NCBI GenBank assembly: GCA_947034895.1
Contig: OX344762.1
Coordinates: forward strand, 39,660,760-39,724,759
Length of the DNA: 64,000 nt
From: Rhytidiadelphus loreus
Lineage: Eukaryota; Streptophyta; Bryopsida; Hypnales; Hylocomiaceae
Reading direction: 5' to 3'
Shown: piece by piece, positions 36,818 to 48,603 of the stretch
Numbering within the stretch: the stretch's first letter is position 1
How the letters are laid out: each line of letters begins with the position of its first letter
Notes under the pieces: model-generated
Seen by the model: the letters and a program-made list of their open reading frames with translations, nothing else
The model's database searches: none
Told to the model about the DNA's origin: nothing
Translations under genes and position numbers: made by a program

Positions 36818-39800
36818 CTAAACAGGCACGCATAGGCATCTGCGAGGCATCTTCCCAGTGGCTCGAATACGAGAAGCAATTTCCTCGGCCTTCACAATAT
36901 CCTCTGCTCTACGGGCCTCCATGGCTGCCCTCTTCTCCTGCGCCTTGCAGTGTGCACTTGCCACCTCATTCTTCATCTTCTCGATGTGCTTCGCTCTCTG
37001 TTTGTCCAAATTTTCCTGCACAAGATAATGCAAATAATACCAGATCAGAATCTTATGGGTGTAACAACCGTCGAAATTAAGAGCAACCAAGTTTACCATT
37101 TTGAGTTGACAGTACTCATCTCAAGCACCGTCTTGAGCAAAATTACAGAAATGAGAATTCAACCTTGATGAATTGAATCTCGCTTACATGTACATTTAGG
37201 TGTCCAGCATGTTCACCAGGAATCCTTGACTTCAGTTGGTTAGCACCTAAAAGACCAAGGATTTATGGTTTTAAAACTAACAAATCGATTGATCATTGTG
37301 TGAAAAGAATAAGTTGAAAGGGTTCAAGTTATATTTTAACAGAATCAGGGGAAAATGTTGCATGTGTTGGTCAACGAAAAGTTTAAAAATTGGACAAATG
37401 AATGTCTCCACACGACCTACTCAGAACTGCTACAAAACATGAGCCACGATGTGGACTTCTTTGTCCTTCCGAGACCGACCTATGACTGCTATATGAAATG
37501 TGTTCTACAATGAAAGAGTGTATGGTTGATGATTGTATAAACGGACCATCCTGCCTACACTGTGAGTGCAAGTGTGCAACATCATGAGGTATCAGAAGGT
37601 CGGTACAGACGTCCAGGCTCACTCCTGGTGAAGGCGCGTACCTGGGCCTTGCGCATGCGAGCTTCCGCCTTGGCCTTCATCGTATTCTCCCACGCCGTAA
37701 TCTTGGACTCATCCCTTGTATATCTGTCAAAGCACTTCGTTCAGACGTTCTACTACAGCCAAACCCTGAGTACTTGAGAAAAACACTTCAAATTTTGGCA
37801 CATTTCATTGGACATGTTAATACAACCAGTGATAGGAAGCTTTAATTCGGGCTTCTCGTCACTGACGGCATCATATTCTGTACCAACGTGATCCACTTTG
37901 AGGACCTCACAACCGACGGACGCTTCAATGATTTTCAAATTAATACTAGGTCATGTCGGATTGAACGGTATTCCGCTGAAAAGGAGCCCAAATTTCCTGC
38001 CTTGAAATTCATTGCACAAATTGCTTCCCCAGTGACTTCCGATTCCACGCACTTCGCCCCTCAAAGACCAAGATTCATAGTCTTCGAAGGACCAATTCCA
38101 TTGATCATACGAAACATACAATGCAGATCGGCCAGAACCAGTAACGAACATTGCACATATTGGTCAGTAAATAAATAAAATTGAACAAAAGAAAATGACC
38201 AAGTAATCAAAACTGCTAAAAAAATTGATGCCCAATCTGCGGATAATTTACCGGTTGAATGACTTGGCCTTGGCACCTTCTTCCCAGGCTCGGGCTCTTG
38301 ACACTGTCTTCTCGTGCTTCACGCGAGCAAGAAGATGCTCCAGTTGGGCACCTGCAGACGCTCGGCTCATCACACACTCTGGAAGCTGACAGACATCTTT
38401 TGGCGACCCCATTTGTTGTGGAGCCTCGCCAATCTGGCTGGATTGGTGCTGATATGACAGCCCCGTCTCACTTGACTCAAATTGCCCTGAATAAACGTTC
38501 AGCAGAAATTGACCAGAGATCGAGCTATTTTAATGATTTTATTTAGCTGTGAGGTAATTGGACTATTATGGATAATTAAGCTACGTTGTTTTCATAGATT
38601 TAATTTAAACCTGATTGCGATGGCACAGGCGAGGGTGCCGAAATGGTGAGAAGAAACTGCGACTGTGGGTGTGAAGTGGACGTCAGGACTGTATGATGCT
38701 CCTGCTGTTGGTGGAATTCCCCTTTCGTGGACTGGAAGCTTGCACTCCTTAAGTTGGTTGAACCCATTACTGCCTCAGGCCCTCCCGGCTGTGGGTTCAT
38801 CTGAACGCTATTGATGTGCACGTCCTGGCCTTGCACGTATGGTGACGCCGGCCTTGCTGGACTTTTGGCCGCTGTGGTGGTGGCTGGAGGATTGCTCTGG
38901 TCTTCTGCTGCATGTGAAGAACTCGATGAGTGCCCAAATGTTGAGGGAAATGCGCCTGCTAGCTCTTGAGGTTCGGAAACAGGCTGGAAATCTAGTTTCT
39001 CTTGAGAATCTGTGTCACTGTTTCCATTGCATGTGGGATCCAATGCTGCATCGCCAGGTGCTCCGTCTGCAAGTAAAAATAAACAGACATTAGACTTCAG
39101 ACACATCATGCATCATATACACATACATCAATGCGAACGAAACACAAATGTAGGACTTCACTTCAGAGGCTGGTTGCAGTTCTGGTTATAGTATTCTGTT
39201 GCCGCATTCTATGATAAAACAATCGATAGTGAAAATTGGTTTCTGGTGGCGTGTAATTTGGATATCATGGGCTGTGCAACTATCATTAATTGCATATTAT
39301 GCTTGTGTCCGGCACATCAGAACAAAGAGGCCATTTAATATTGTTAACGGTTGTGAAAGTTAGATTGTTTGCACGGCATGATGTGAGGCTTACTTTGTTC
39401 TTCCTGATGCTCATCGCCGATGTTCCCATTGGGGAGTTCAGCTCTGGAAGTATCAGCATTGACACTTGGCGCAGCTTCTGCATGGCATAACTAAGCATTA
39501 AATAAAATATCAAAGCATCTATATAATTACGTTTCCCCCAAATAGTAAACAAGAATACCCTGAATCTGCGTACTCTCAAACATTTGCACCGAAACAAAAT
39601 AAGGAAGTCCAAACTGAAATCATTCTAATAAAATGCAAGATATCATTCGATTCATAAGGGCAGATAAAAGGACTTATAAAACACATGAGCGGGAAATGAA
39701 GAGACATCACACAGCAACAACAAGAGAACATTCTCAAGTCTCTACATACCCCGCTTCTTGATTTATAGACTCGTCATTCTTCAACAGGTCTAAAGCATTC

Positions 39801-40279
39801 GCGGCAAGTTCTCTCTACCGTTTACTTAGCAATCAATGTGCTTTGAAGGCTTTTGAACCCACCTGAGGCATTTGGACCATTGGTATTTGATAGCATGTTG
39901 CTGGAAAGATTCACAGCAGCTCCTCTTGCCTTGCCAGTCGTGTTCTGCAATATCCATTCACACCCTTAGTTGAACTCGGACGAAACAACAGTCTGCTAGA
40001 GCAACTAAAACACTGTTCAAACCCTTGTGCTCATGTGCACAATAACCGAGTAGTGCTTCCAGAGATCCCCAGCCAAACATTAAAAACCACAGAATAACAG
40101 TCTAACTGGGAGTTAGAAACCACCTGGTTAAAGGCTTCGTCACGAGACTCCTGCTGCTGGAGTCCACTGACATCAACACGAACACCATCACCAAGACTCA
40201 TGTCCTCCGTTTCCTGAACTGTGTAGCCGTTGGAAGTCGGTAAAGAAATCTGCGGGGGTGTCATCACCATAGCAGCCAT
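36818..40279 (-). CDS. Remorin family protein, eight exons, 456 aa
   Basis: Exons in transcript order: 40124-40279, 39863-39944, 39746-39810, 39394-39490, 38611-39066, 38252-38486, 37642-37723, 36818-37015 (1371 nt). Remorins are plant proteins held on the cytosolic face of the plasma membrane, where they organise nanodomains and affect cell-to-cell movement, symbiosis and defence. The C-terminal Remorin_C domain (about 370-453) shows AWENTMKAKAEARMRKAQ, EKMKNEVAS and EEIASRIRATGKMPRR. Its long charged helix forms coiled-coil oligomers. The end, RRCLCVPV, has C451 and C453, matching the S-acylated membrane anchor of the family. The long N-terminus (about 360 aa) is Ser/Gln/Pro-rich and probably disordered. 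The exon 3/4 junction uses donor TAT|GTAGAG and acceptor TTAG|TTATGC; the alternative GG|GTATGT donor breaks the frame downstream. The start is the first ATG of the exon 1 frame. Confidence 0.9.
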
Positions 40280-40313
40280 GAACCTTGCCCAATGGTAACA
40301 ATGATGCTTGTTT

Positions 40314-40857
40314 CTAAGGAAAATTCAGTCTTCTTGTCTCAAGTCTACTTCTGGATTCTTTATTACCCAGAACACTGCAACGACACTATCGCAGAATTTT
40401 CTTGTACCAGTCTTTTGCTTCTTCAATAACAGCGGAAAGTCAAAATAAATTACAAAAAAACAAACCCAAACAATCACTCTACTTCAAATGGCATGAAAAA
40501 CTGGGGAAGTACTCCTTTGCCTCAAAACCTGCACCATCAACCCCAAAACCAAGTGGGTACAGAAAACAGTAGCTATCTACTTGTCAGTTATTTCCACAAA
40601 ATATTGCATGCTCCTCTCCCAGCCTGTAACAAATCACACCACACATGTCCAGGAACTACTCAGACAGCTCCACTTTCAATCAAAACACTCACACCCACGT
40701 CCGTGTCCTGAAACCATCAATCTTGAACCCTAGTCCACAAAATTTAGAATGATGCCATCAGATATTCAATCTCAATAAGGAATTGATCACAACCAACTCA
40801 AATTCATGCCACATTCAGAATCTCTTTCTTCTCAAAGAAACGGCAGAGAGCGAGTAC
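40314..40857 (-). other. Candidate 5'-UTR intron of the remorin gene
   Basis: On the minus strand a donor TTTGAG|GTACTC at 40857 and an acceptor TTTTCCTTAG at 40314 would remove 544 nt and leave a short leader ending at the ATG at 40279. The upstream exon would lie at 40858 and above. The consensus is good, but only transcript reads can show that it is used. Confidence 0.35.
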
Positions 40858-41300
40858 CTCAAATTCAGTAACAAAGAACAAAAAACGATGACAATGGTTC
40901 AAACGAAAAGGTTGATCTGATCCTCCGTCAGTTTGTCTGTCTGTCTGCCTGCAAGCAGTTGGAAAACAGGCCAGGAGGCACAATTTGAAGGGGAAAGTAG
41001 CGGTGAAGCTCCCCCGGTAGCAAGAAATTCAACTGAGCGTGATCATGAGGTGGGTGCCATTGACAGCTAGCGGATGTTCAAGAATTTGGGGGGCGGCTGC
41101 AAGGAGTGACAGCAATGATGCCGTCTTGTACTGCAGAAGGCATGGGTATGTTCCCAGCGCGGTACAGCGGGAGAAGCATCCCCCGGTATACAGCACCTGG
41201 ACGCCGGGGCTTGAGGGGTTACCAGCAACTACCTGTAACGGTCACAGGATCAGCTGAACTTGCACCGGTATCGGTGTGGTTAGGGTCGGTCCGGGAGGCG
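40858..41300. other. Upstream region of the remorin gene
   Basis: This is moderately GC-rich and probably contains the promoter and first non-coding exon of the minus-strand remorin gene. A (GTCT)n-like tract lies at about 40933-40948. Overlapping frames at 41039-41345 are not convincing as a gene. Confidence 0.4.
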
Positions 41301-41519
41301 CAGGGAGAATTGGCCCCCTCATTGCCCCGGTCAACTTTGGTTTGAAAAAAAAGCCCCCTATGTTGTGCCAATTTTTTGGTAATTCTTGTATCTCCCTTGA
41401 GTAATTTGGGGCCTCTGATTGCAAATATGAAATCAGAATTTCAAAATAAAATCAACCCTTGCAAATAAAAAATTCCAGGGTTTGCCTTGTAGGGGCAATG
41501 AGGGGGTCAATTCACCCTG
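41301..41519. mobile_element. MITE with GC-rich terminal inverted repeats, copy 2 (219 bp)
   Basis: The left end CAGGGAGAATTGG runs into CCCCCTCATTGCCCC. The right end reads GGGGCAATGAGGGGGTCAA and then TTCACCCTG. The two 28-bp ends are complementary apart from two positions. CAGGG termini are common in hAT elements, but the 8-bp flanks GGGAGGCG and GCCGTCCG do not match. The interior GGCCTCTGATTGCAAATATGA is shared with 15671-15902. Confidence 0.65.
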
Positions 41520-41779
41520 GCCGTCCGCTAGAGGTTAAGAGCGCCCTCAGTTCACTCCGCCAACTGCCCCTCCAAATGAACTTTTACCTTTTCACTAGTT
41601 TATAATTAGTAAGAACTTGAATTTCAGTCTATCATTGGAAGTGCACTCTAGAGTACTTTGAATAGGTACAAGAAAATTCACACTTAGACATTTGACAAAA
41701 TTGCTTCAAAAGCAAGCTAAAAAACAAAAATTATAGAGGTCTTAGCAAATTTGAGTTCATGTCTGGAAAAAAAATGTAG

Positions 41780-42215
41780 AAACTTTGACCGCATGGATTG
41801 AAATATTATAACATTTGAAGTTAGCAAAAAATATTCTTTTCAACCTTGTTTGACAAGGTCAGCAGGCTTTAACTCCTCCAAGACTGAGATTTTTACACTA
41901 CACATGGTTATTTTTTTTACATTTTCATCTTATATAATGTAAGTTATATACTTCCTAAATTTCATAAGTAAAGGAGGAGTTTTGCAAAAGTTGCCCGAAG
42001 TTACCCGAGTTGTTAGAAAAGTTCAAGGTAGCACAACTTTTGATTTGGGCACTTGATTAGAAAAAAAATTAAATTCCTACTAAGGGGTACATGTTCACAC
42101 TTCATAACTTGTGTCAAAATTTTATGAATACCTGAACAAAATTGACTTCATAGGAAACAACCTGGATTTTCAATTGTCTCTTCATTGAACAATTGTCCTT
42201 TTAGGAATTAATGTA
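41780..42215 (+). repeat. Dispersed repeat, copy 2
   Basis: This is collinear with 16950-17750 and shares CTACTAAGG, AAAGTTCAAGGTAGC and GGATTTTCAATTGTC, with a deletion of several hundred bases in the middle. It runs directly into the repeat at 42216-42350. Confidence 0.65.
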
Positions 42216-42350
42216 CAAATAGTGTACATTTCAAGAGATGGATGCTTTTAATGACCACTACATTTCCAACTTAAACAACTTAAAAAATTCATAACTAATT
42301 CTTTACAGGTTCAAAGAATATGAAACCACTTGGGTTTGAAGATGCCAAAA
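42216..42350 (+). repeat. Dispersed repeat, copy 2 of 3
   Basis: It shares ATTCATAACTAATTCTTTA, AATATGAAACCACTTGGGTT and GTACAAATAGTGTACATTT with 8041-8290 and 49365-49600. Confidence 0.6.
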
Positions 42351-44768
42351 GTACTTATGTAACATTTGTAAGCAACACTTAAGAGTGCCATTGGTGATTG
42401 CACAACAATTTTTATTCAAAGTCATAAAGTAATGGATGAATTTGCAAAAGTACTGTTTTTGTTGGGGGAATATCATTCAAGAGATACTAACATGTTTCCA
42501 TTACAGAGTGGTGGGCTCATCTATCTTTAAAAAAGATTTGTTATTGATTACTTGCTTTAATAAGTGAAAATAAACTTTCATAGTGTATTGGAGAAATTTA
42601 GTTTTGTGGTTTAATGAATTTGTAATTGGAAACGTAAATTCTTTAGACCTTTCCAACATTTTGAGACTTGTGAAAGGTGTTTCAAAATGGTTATTATTTG
42701 TCAATTTAAGGACAAAGACATCATTTCTTCTTTGAAGCTCTATTGTTGTTATGAAGAGTTGCCCATATTCATCTTACAAACAAATAGAGTTTTTAAAACA
42801 TAAAAACCGAATAATTATCGTCATAGTAAAAATGGAATGTGCCACTAAGAATGTGAGAGATTTTAATGTTAGGTTTAAATAGGTTGTATTTGAAATAGGC
42901 CTACAACACTAGAAGACAAATGTGTCCTATGCAACTAAAAAAAGATCATGACTCTTTTCCAACCAATTGCCAAAAATGAGTTCAAAATTTGAGGTGAACA
43001 AATTTGCCACTATAATATACAAGTACTAAAAATGAGTAGATGTAGACTTGATGAGTAGAAGGTAAAAGACTACCTACATCAATGCATTATCATGTATACA
43101 ATGTTGAATTTGACAATGTGAACTAGCTTGCACAACTAACGTGGATTGTTAAAAATCAAATTATAATTAGAAAATGTACAACTATAGATCTAGTATGATT
43201 AATTGGTAACTACTAAACAACTTTTGGCCTTAGAATAATAATGATTCTTAGAAAATCACTCATTTCTATATTTGGTGATTTTTCTATAGATTTTTGACAA
43301 TATCTAGCCATACTCTAAGCATGTTAGATATAACTATAATTTGGGAAATTCAATCATTCACTAGTTGATATTCCAATTTCTACTAGTGTATAGTCGTACT
43401 CAAGTTGCCACTAGTTTCTACAACAGTGGTGATGAAAACATTTTTTAAATCAACTACTATAAATAGAAGACAAAATCAAGATACTTTTGCCAAATGTTTT
43501 TTTTTCTAGTTTATAAAGTTTAATATATGCTAAAAAATAAAACTTTTAAAGATTGTGGCATTTATTTTTACAATTATTTTCCACCTAACCCTAACCTACA
43601 ACTATGGTACCTTCAATTTCTTATTTTTAATTCGACAATATTACCTTACGTTTGATTCTACTCATATCGTTGGAAAGAAGTATTTGCATTGCTTGACTTG
43701 AGAATGACTTCAACATCCTTGGCAATTTAAATTGTGATGATTTGGTCTAAAGGTTGCATAGACTGTTGTGAACATCAAAAATTGATGTTGATTCAAGAGT
43801 ATCAAAGAATATTAAAATAAATTACAGTGAAAAGATAATCAATTTTATATAAAGAATAATCAATTCTAAATAACTTTTGTGTTCTCTTTGCATAATTGTT
43901 CATGTGCCTATAATTCAATCATAGATAAATTATAGAGTAATTGTAGATAGTCATCAAGCAGTTGTAAAATAGTGATAGAGTAATCATAAATGACTTTGTA
44001 ATGTGGCAACCATTGTTTAGGGTTTAGAGCACTATTAAAATTCCAATAACTTTTGTGACACAATAGATATTGTTCCACATAGCCATTAAAAATTTGAGAC
44101 TATTTTTTTGGTTTTTTCATGTACCCACCACAATCAATGTAAGTATACTTTAAAACTATGTAGAGCACCTAACTCAAACATGTGATTGGTTGAGCATCAA
44201 AAATATTAGGAATCAAGTCAATCACATGCAATTACAAATCTCTTACTATTGCATAACAAGAGAGTAAAAGGTGAAGATAAATATAAGCAGTAGAAGAATA
44301 AAGAATAAAATAATAACTAAAATTATACTTGAAGACCTATACTAAACCACTATATGAATGACATGGCAAAAATGAGCCTCCACCACATTGCACTACTATC
44401 GCAAATCATTTAGCAACCACGAATACAATTGTTTTTGTATTTGCCACATAGTAGGGCAAGGACAACTTCTAAATGTTGATTGGATTTGTTGATTCACTTG
44501 GTTTGGATACTTCAACATCTATACATGCATTGAACTTTCAAATCAATAAAGACATGGAAAATAAAAACTTTGTCCTCTTTGTGATGATGTACCTCAAACA
44601 CTCTTTTAATGAGTAATTGAGGGATGATTTGACTAACCACAAATTGAATGTGGCTAGTGTATAAGCAAGCAATGAAAAGAGTTTGCAATCTTCAAATGGA
44701 TGAAGAATGCACAAATCAAATGGAAGAGATGTGCAAGGGAGTGAATCATCTCCTTATTTGAAGTGATA
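42351..44768. other. AT-rich spacer
   Basis: No gene, RNA gene or clear element boundary was seen. The frame at 42501-42704 has no motif. Confidence 0.5.
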
Positions 44769-44857
44769 GTAAGTTCTAAAGGAATTAATCATCTCCTATT
44801 ATGATTGTAAGTTCTAAAGGAATTAATCATCTCCTATTGTAATTGTAAGTTCTAATT
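44769..44857 (+). repeat. 38-bp tandem repeat, about 2.3 copies
   Basis: Units beginning GTAAGTTCTAAAGGAATTAA start at 44769, 44807 and 44845 (partial). It lies about 290 bp before a primer-binding-like site, a layout resembling the promoter repeats of some Copia LTRs. Confidence 0.75.
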
Positions 44858-45145
44858 TTGGAATAAAATAAAATATAAATGTAGAACTAAAGTAATAAAG
44901 GATTGATATGAGGGAAGGACTCTAACTTGGATAGAGAATTAAAACTAGAGGGATCCGACAACTATAAGAATGAGGCTTATGGGAGAGGAGAGCAACTCTT
45001 TTGTGCTCAAGATTCTCTAAGGTTGGGAAGTTGAGTCATCATCAAGCCCTTTTGCTCTTGGTAGCTTGATGTTTTTTTATTTATTTAATGCATTGAATTG
45101 TTATTGTTTCTACTATTTGCATTATTTATTATTGGGTTCATTGCA

Positions 45146-45157
45146 TGGTATTAGATC
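45146..45157 (+). mobile_element. Possible LTR retrotransposon primer-binding site
   Basis: TGGTATTAGATC matches ten of twelve bases of TGGTATCAGAGC, the site complementary to initiator tRNA-Met used by many plant Copia elements. It follows GGGTTCATTGCA, a plausible LTR end plus spacer. The 44769 tandem repeat and a TATAAGAATGAGG string (about 44962) lie upstream, as in an LTR. No gag/pol frame or second LTR was found, so at best this is a decayed remnant. Confidence 0.35.
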
Positions 45158-45709
45158 AAATTTGCTCAACTGTTTAGAATCATATAATTTCTAAAAGAAT
45201 CTTTGATTATATCCTAACTTAAAGAAGCAATATCTAGAGCAATTGTTGTGCTTTGAAGGTTGTCAATGTTGGAAGTAATCATTATATTGATAGTAGAGAT
45301 GGAGGGATGTATGGAAAGAAACATGGCTTAGAGTAGGTCAAGATCTCGAAGTTGTCAAAGGAGGTGAAGTTGTACAAGTCATCAAAAGAGGAGAACGTCA
45401 TAGAATTCAAGGTGAATGCAACCTAGGAAAAGTGATACTTCATCATTTTATCTTTTCTCTCAAGATTTGCTTAATGATGAATTCAATAGAAGTCATACTT
45501 TATCTCCCGGAGTCCCGGTCATGGCGTCATATCAACTAGTATCATGTTACTGATGGAAAGGATGTGAGAAACCTTGTACATTGCCATAGCTTTGGAGGGT
45601 GTAATGTTAAACCACTAAGAGGAAGTTTTTTTTTTTTTTCTATCAATCTTAGAAGACATATTTACTGAAAATTATATAGAAGATAAGATTAAGGTCATCA
45701 TCCTTTTAC
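45158..45709. other. Spacer, possibly decayed element interior
   Basis: No open frame of note was seen. If the primer-binding-like site is real, this would be the eroded leader/gag region. A poly-T run lies near 45628-45639. Confidence 0.35.
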
Positions 45710-47386
45710 TTAACCCCTGAAGTTCCTTGACTATGTTTTCACCAAGAATGCTCCAAAATGCCATTTTTAATACAAGTACCATGTTTTAGAAAAATAAAAT
45801 AAAATTTGACACATATAACCATAGGATCTTGTAGTATACTGACTTGAGAACATGTAGTAAATATTTCAAAAAAACTCACCATGTGGATTGCAAGATATAA
45901 GCATTCAAATTCACTAAAATCATTTTTTTGGCCCTGCCAAAAACAGGTCCGCTGCACTTCACAAGCTCAATTTTCTATGAAAAAATGTCCAAAATGGTAG
46001 TACTTCTTTAGATTGATTTTTCTAGACAAGTTGGCTACATGTTTCAAAAATTTCACATCATTCGGAATAGTACAACATATAGAAAAGAAATAGTAAGTAG
46101 AAAGAAGTAGAGAATGATTCAAAACACAAGATTGTTAAGAATTTAGTTATGGAATTGAAAAATGCCAATCCCAATGGTTGAAATGTTGTAACAAGCAATC
46201 TACATCCTATGATTGTATTTTTCAAATTTTATTTTATTAAAAATTGAGTAAGATAAAGGACTTGAAAGTTTATTTTAGATTGGAGATTCCATAACTACCT
46301 GCAAAATAAAATTCATCACAACTTTTGACTCATTGATCAAAATTCCATTTTAAATTTCCACACAACATGTGCCCAAGGCGTAACTTTAAGGCTCAACAAT
46401 TTTCATAACTTTTGACTACACAGTTCAAAAGTTATTGCATGATATGTAATTTTCAGTATTCAATGGGCAGCCCGAACAAAAAAGAAACTTCTTTGAAAAT
46501 CAATTTAAAAATAAATAAAAATTTGAAATTGATTCTCTAGATTTATATATATGTGATAAGATTTGAATCATTCCATTTTGATTAATGAAATGAAAGTTAT
46601 GAGGAATTTTAGTTTGAGATATTTTGTGGATATTTTGTGGATAGTTATAGAATCTCTACTCTAAAATAACTTTGAAGTCTTTTATTTAACTCAATTTAAA
46701 ATATTTTTGGAAAAAAATAAAAAAATAAAAAGTGTATTGTGTATTCCAACATTACAACCATGGGGATTGGCATTTTTCAATTTCATAAATAAATTGTTAA
46801 CAATTTAGTATTTTTAAACATTCTCTATTTCTTTCTACTTACTATTTTTTTCCTATATGTTGTACAATTTCAAATTATTTGAAAATTTTCAAGCATGTAG
46901 CCAACTTGCCTTGAAGAAGGAATCCAAAGAGTAACCATTTTGGACATTTTTTCGTACAAATGTGACCTTGTGAAGTGCACCTGCCCATGTTTTCATAGGA
47001 CCCAAAAAAGGATTTTTGTCACTTCAAATGTTAATATCTTGCAATCTACTCGGTGTAAACTTTTGAAATTTTTTCCACGTCTTCTCAAACCAATGTAATA
47101 CAAGATCCTATGGTTATATGTTTCTAAAAATGTTTTTTTTTTTTAAATTTGGTACATGTCCTAGAAATGACAGTTTTGGTAAAAACATAGTCTCACTACA
47201 AGAAAATGGGGGTATAAATGACTTGTCCACAATGACTCCACCGACAAAAATGACTTCAAAGTGACTGCAAAATGACTAATTTGCAGTCATTGTTGTCAAT
47301 GGAGTCATTGTTGTCAATGGAGTCATTGTGGACAAGTCATTTATACCCCCATTTTTTTGAAGAGATCTCTGACGTTTAGGGGTTAA
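45710..47386. mobile_element. Long palindromic (foldback) element, about 1.5 kb plus a nested MITE
   Basis: The two halves are inverted copies of each other. The ends are TTAACCCCTGAA and the complement of TTTAGGGGTTAA. Matched landmarks include CTATGTTTTCACCAA with TTGGTAAAAACATAG, AACCATAGGATCTTGTA with TACAAGATCCTATGGTT, AAAAAATGTCCAAAATGGTA with ACCATTTTGGACATTTTTT, and AAATTGAGTAAGATAAAGGA (46241) with the complement of CTTTTATTTAACTCAATTT (46678). The axis lies near 46430. A CACTA MITE (47194-47364) interrupts the right arm near its end. No transposase frame is present. It resembles foldback or long-TIR Mutator-like elements. Confidence 0.78.
47194..47364. mobile_element. CACTA-type MITE nested in the palindrome (171 bp)
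   Basis: The left end CACTACAAGAAAATGGGGGT is followed by ATAAATGACTTGTCCACAAT. The right half returns as ATTGTGGACAAGTCATTTAT and CCCCCATTTTTTTGAAGAG, so only the last few bases of the right terminus have decayed. It is preceded by TCT, and TCT occurs one base after the right end. An internal duplication of GTTGTCAATGGAGTCATT is present. It belongs to the same family as 11596-11731. Confidence 0.75.
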
Positions 47387-47517
47387 AGGTTATGTCAATT
47401 CTATCCATTCTTCTGTGATTTTGATTGATTTAGGATTTGAGGATAACACGATCTCATCACATTTTGCTAAGAAATTAAGACTTTATCTAATTCTAGTAGC
47501 ATCTAGTGCTTAATTTT
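47387..47517. other. Short spacer
   Basis: Nothing was recognised between the palindrome and the CACTA end at 47518. Confidence 0.4.
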
Positions 47518-47780
47518 CACTATAAGAAATCTGCGTTTTGGGAGGACAAATTCAATATTGTCAAAATATGTTTTATCTTACATCATGGTAGTTAATAATG
47601 TTGGTGTCTCAAATTTTTTTGTTAGAATTGGCATACAAATAATGTGCCAAAATCTCAAAAACACGCTCTGATGTCAAAGTGTTTTCTCAGAACATCTCTA
47701 CAAACATAGTATTTGAAGTTGTTGAAAATATGCCATGTGGATGTCACATTGCCATTATGATAGTGCCATGTGGGTTGGTA
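47518..47780. mobile_element. Partial CACTA element (one end only)
   Basis: It begins CACTATAAGAAATCTGCGTT, nearly identical to the inverse of the right end of the 24140-25111 element (CACTATAAGAAAACTGCGTT). No matching TTCTTATAGTG end was found downstream, so the right boundary given here is arbitrary. Confidence 0.45.
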
Positions 47781-48283
47781 CTATCACATAGGAAACGTTT
47801 TTCATACAACCCATTGATGAAGCGGTGCATGAAGTGGTTTCGCTAAAATCTAACATAACCGTGCAAAAAATTGACATAAAGTCGCCAGAAGATGACACAA
47901 TGATGCTAGAGTGTGAGCGGGGAGCAACGAGAGTTGAGTGATGAGCGATTGAATTTGAATGCTCATTGCAAATATTTTTATTAAAAATAGGCATGTTAGA
48001 GTAATAAATAGGGTTATCAAATCAAAAAATAATAATGTCAAAAAATAAAAATAGATTTTTTTTTTGAATTCAAATTTTTTATTTTAAATAATCAATTATC
48101 CAATCAAATGTTGCATTTAAAGAGGCTTGAAGGAAAGTCAAACAACTCCTGCAACAAAAAAAAGCTCAATCATACATCTAATAGATGAATGAACTTCATC
48201 CATGTCATCCATTCATCATCCATCTAAGAAATGCTTTTACATTGCAATACATCTCTAAATAAATTGAGTGCAATTTTTTATTT

Positions 48284-48305
48284 AAATAAAATAAAATAAA
48301 ATAAA

Positions 48306-48336
<31 letters not shown>
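48284..48336. repeat. AAATA and AT microsatellites
   Basis: An AAATA pentanucleotide run to about 48310 passes directly into an AT dinucleotide run to about 48336. Confidence 0.9.
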
Positions 48337-48343
<7 letters not shown>

Positions 48344-48581
48344 TATTTAGGGTTCTTGACATCAAAACTCATCTTACTATTTTGAAGCTACTTTAGGGCT
48401 CCTCATAACCAAATAGCATATGCAAGGTTCGTTTCAAGGACCCTCTTTGGCTACTAATTTGGAGGATTTCAAAAAAAATTTAATGAATAAATTGCTTTTT
48501 GGATTCGAGGAGTGCTTTCTTATTGCCTTTTCTTTGCACCGAGGGCTCTTCATAATCCAAGGAGCCTTCTCTTCACATCAA

Positions 48582-48603
48582 TATTATTATTATTATTATT
48601 ATT
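48582..48603. repeat. TTA trinucleotide microsatellite
   Basis: An uninterrupted TTA/ATT run of about seven units. Confidence 0.9.

Noticed and set aside
38839..39093. 84-codon plus-strand frame inside the remorin gene
   Set aside because: It is antisense to remorin exon 5 and lacks any motif of its own.
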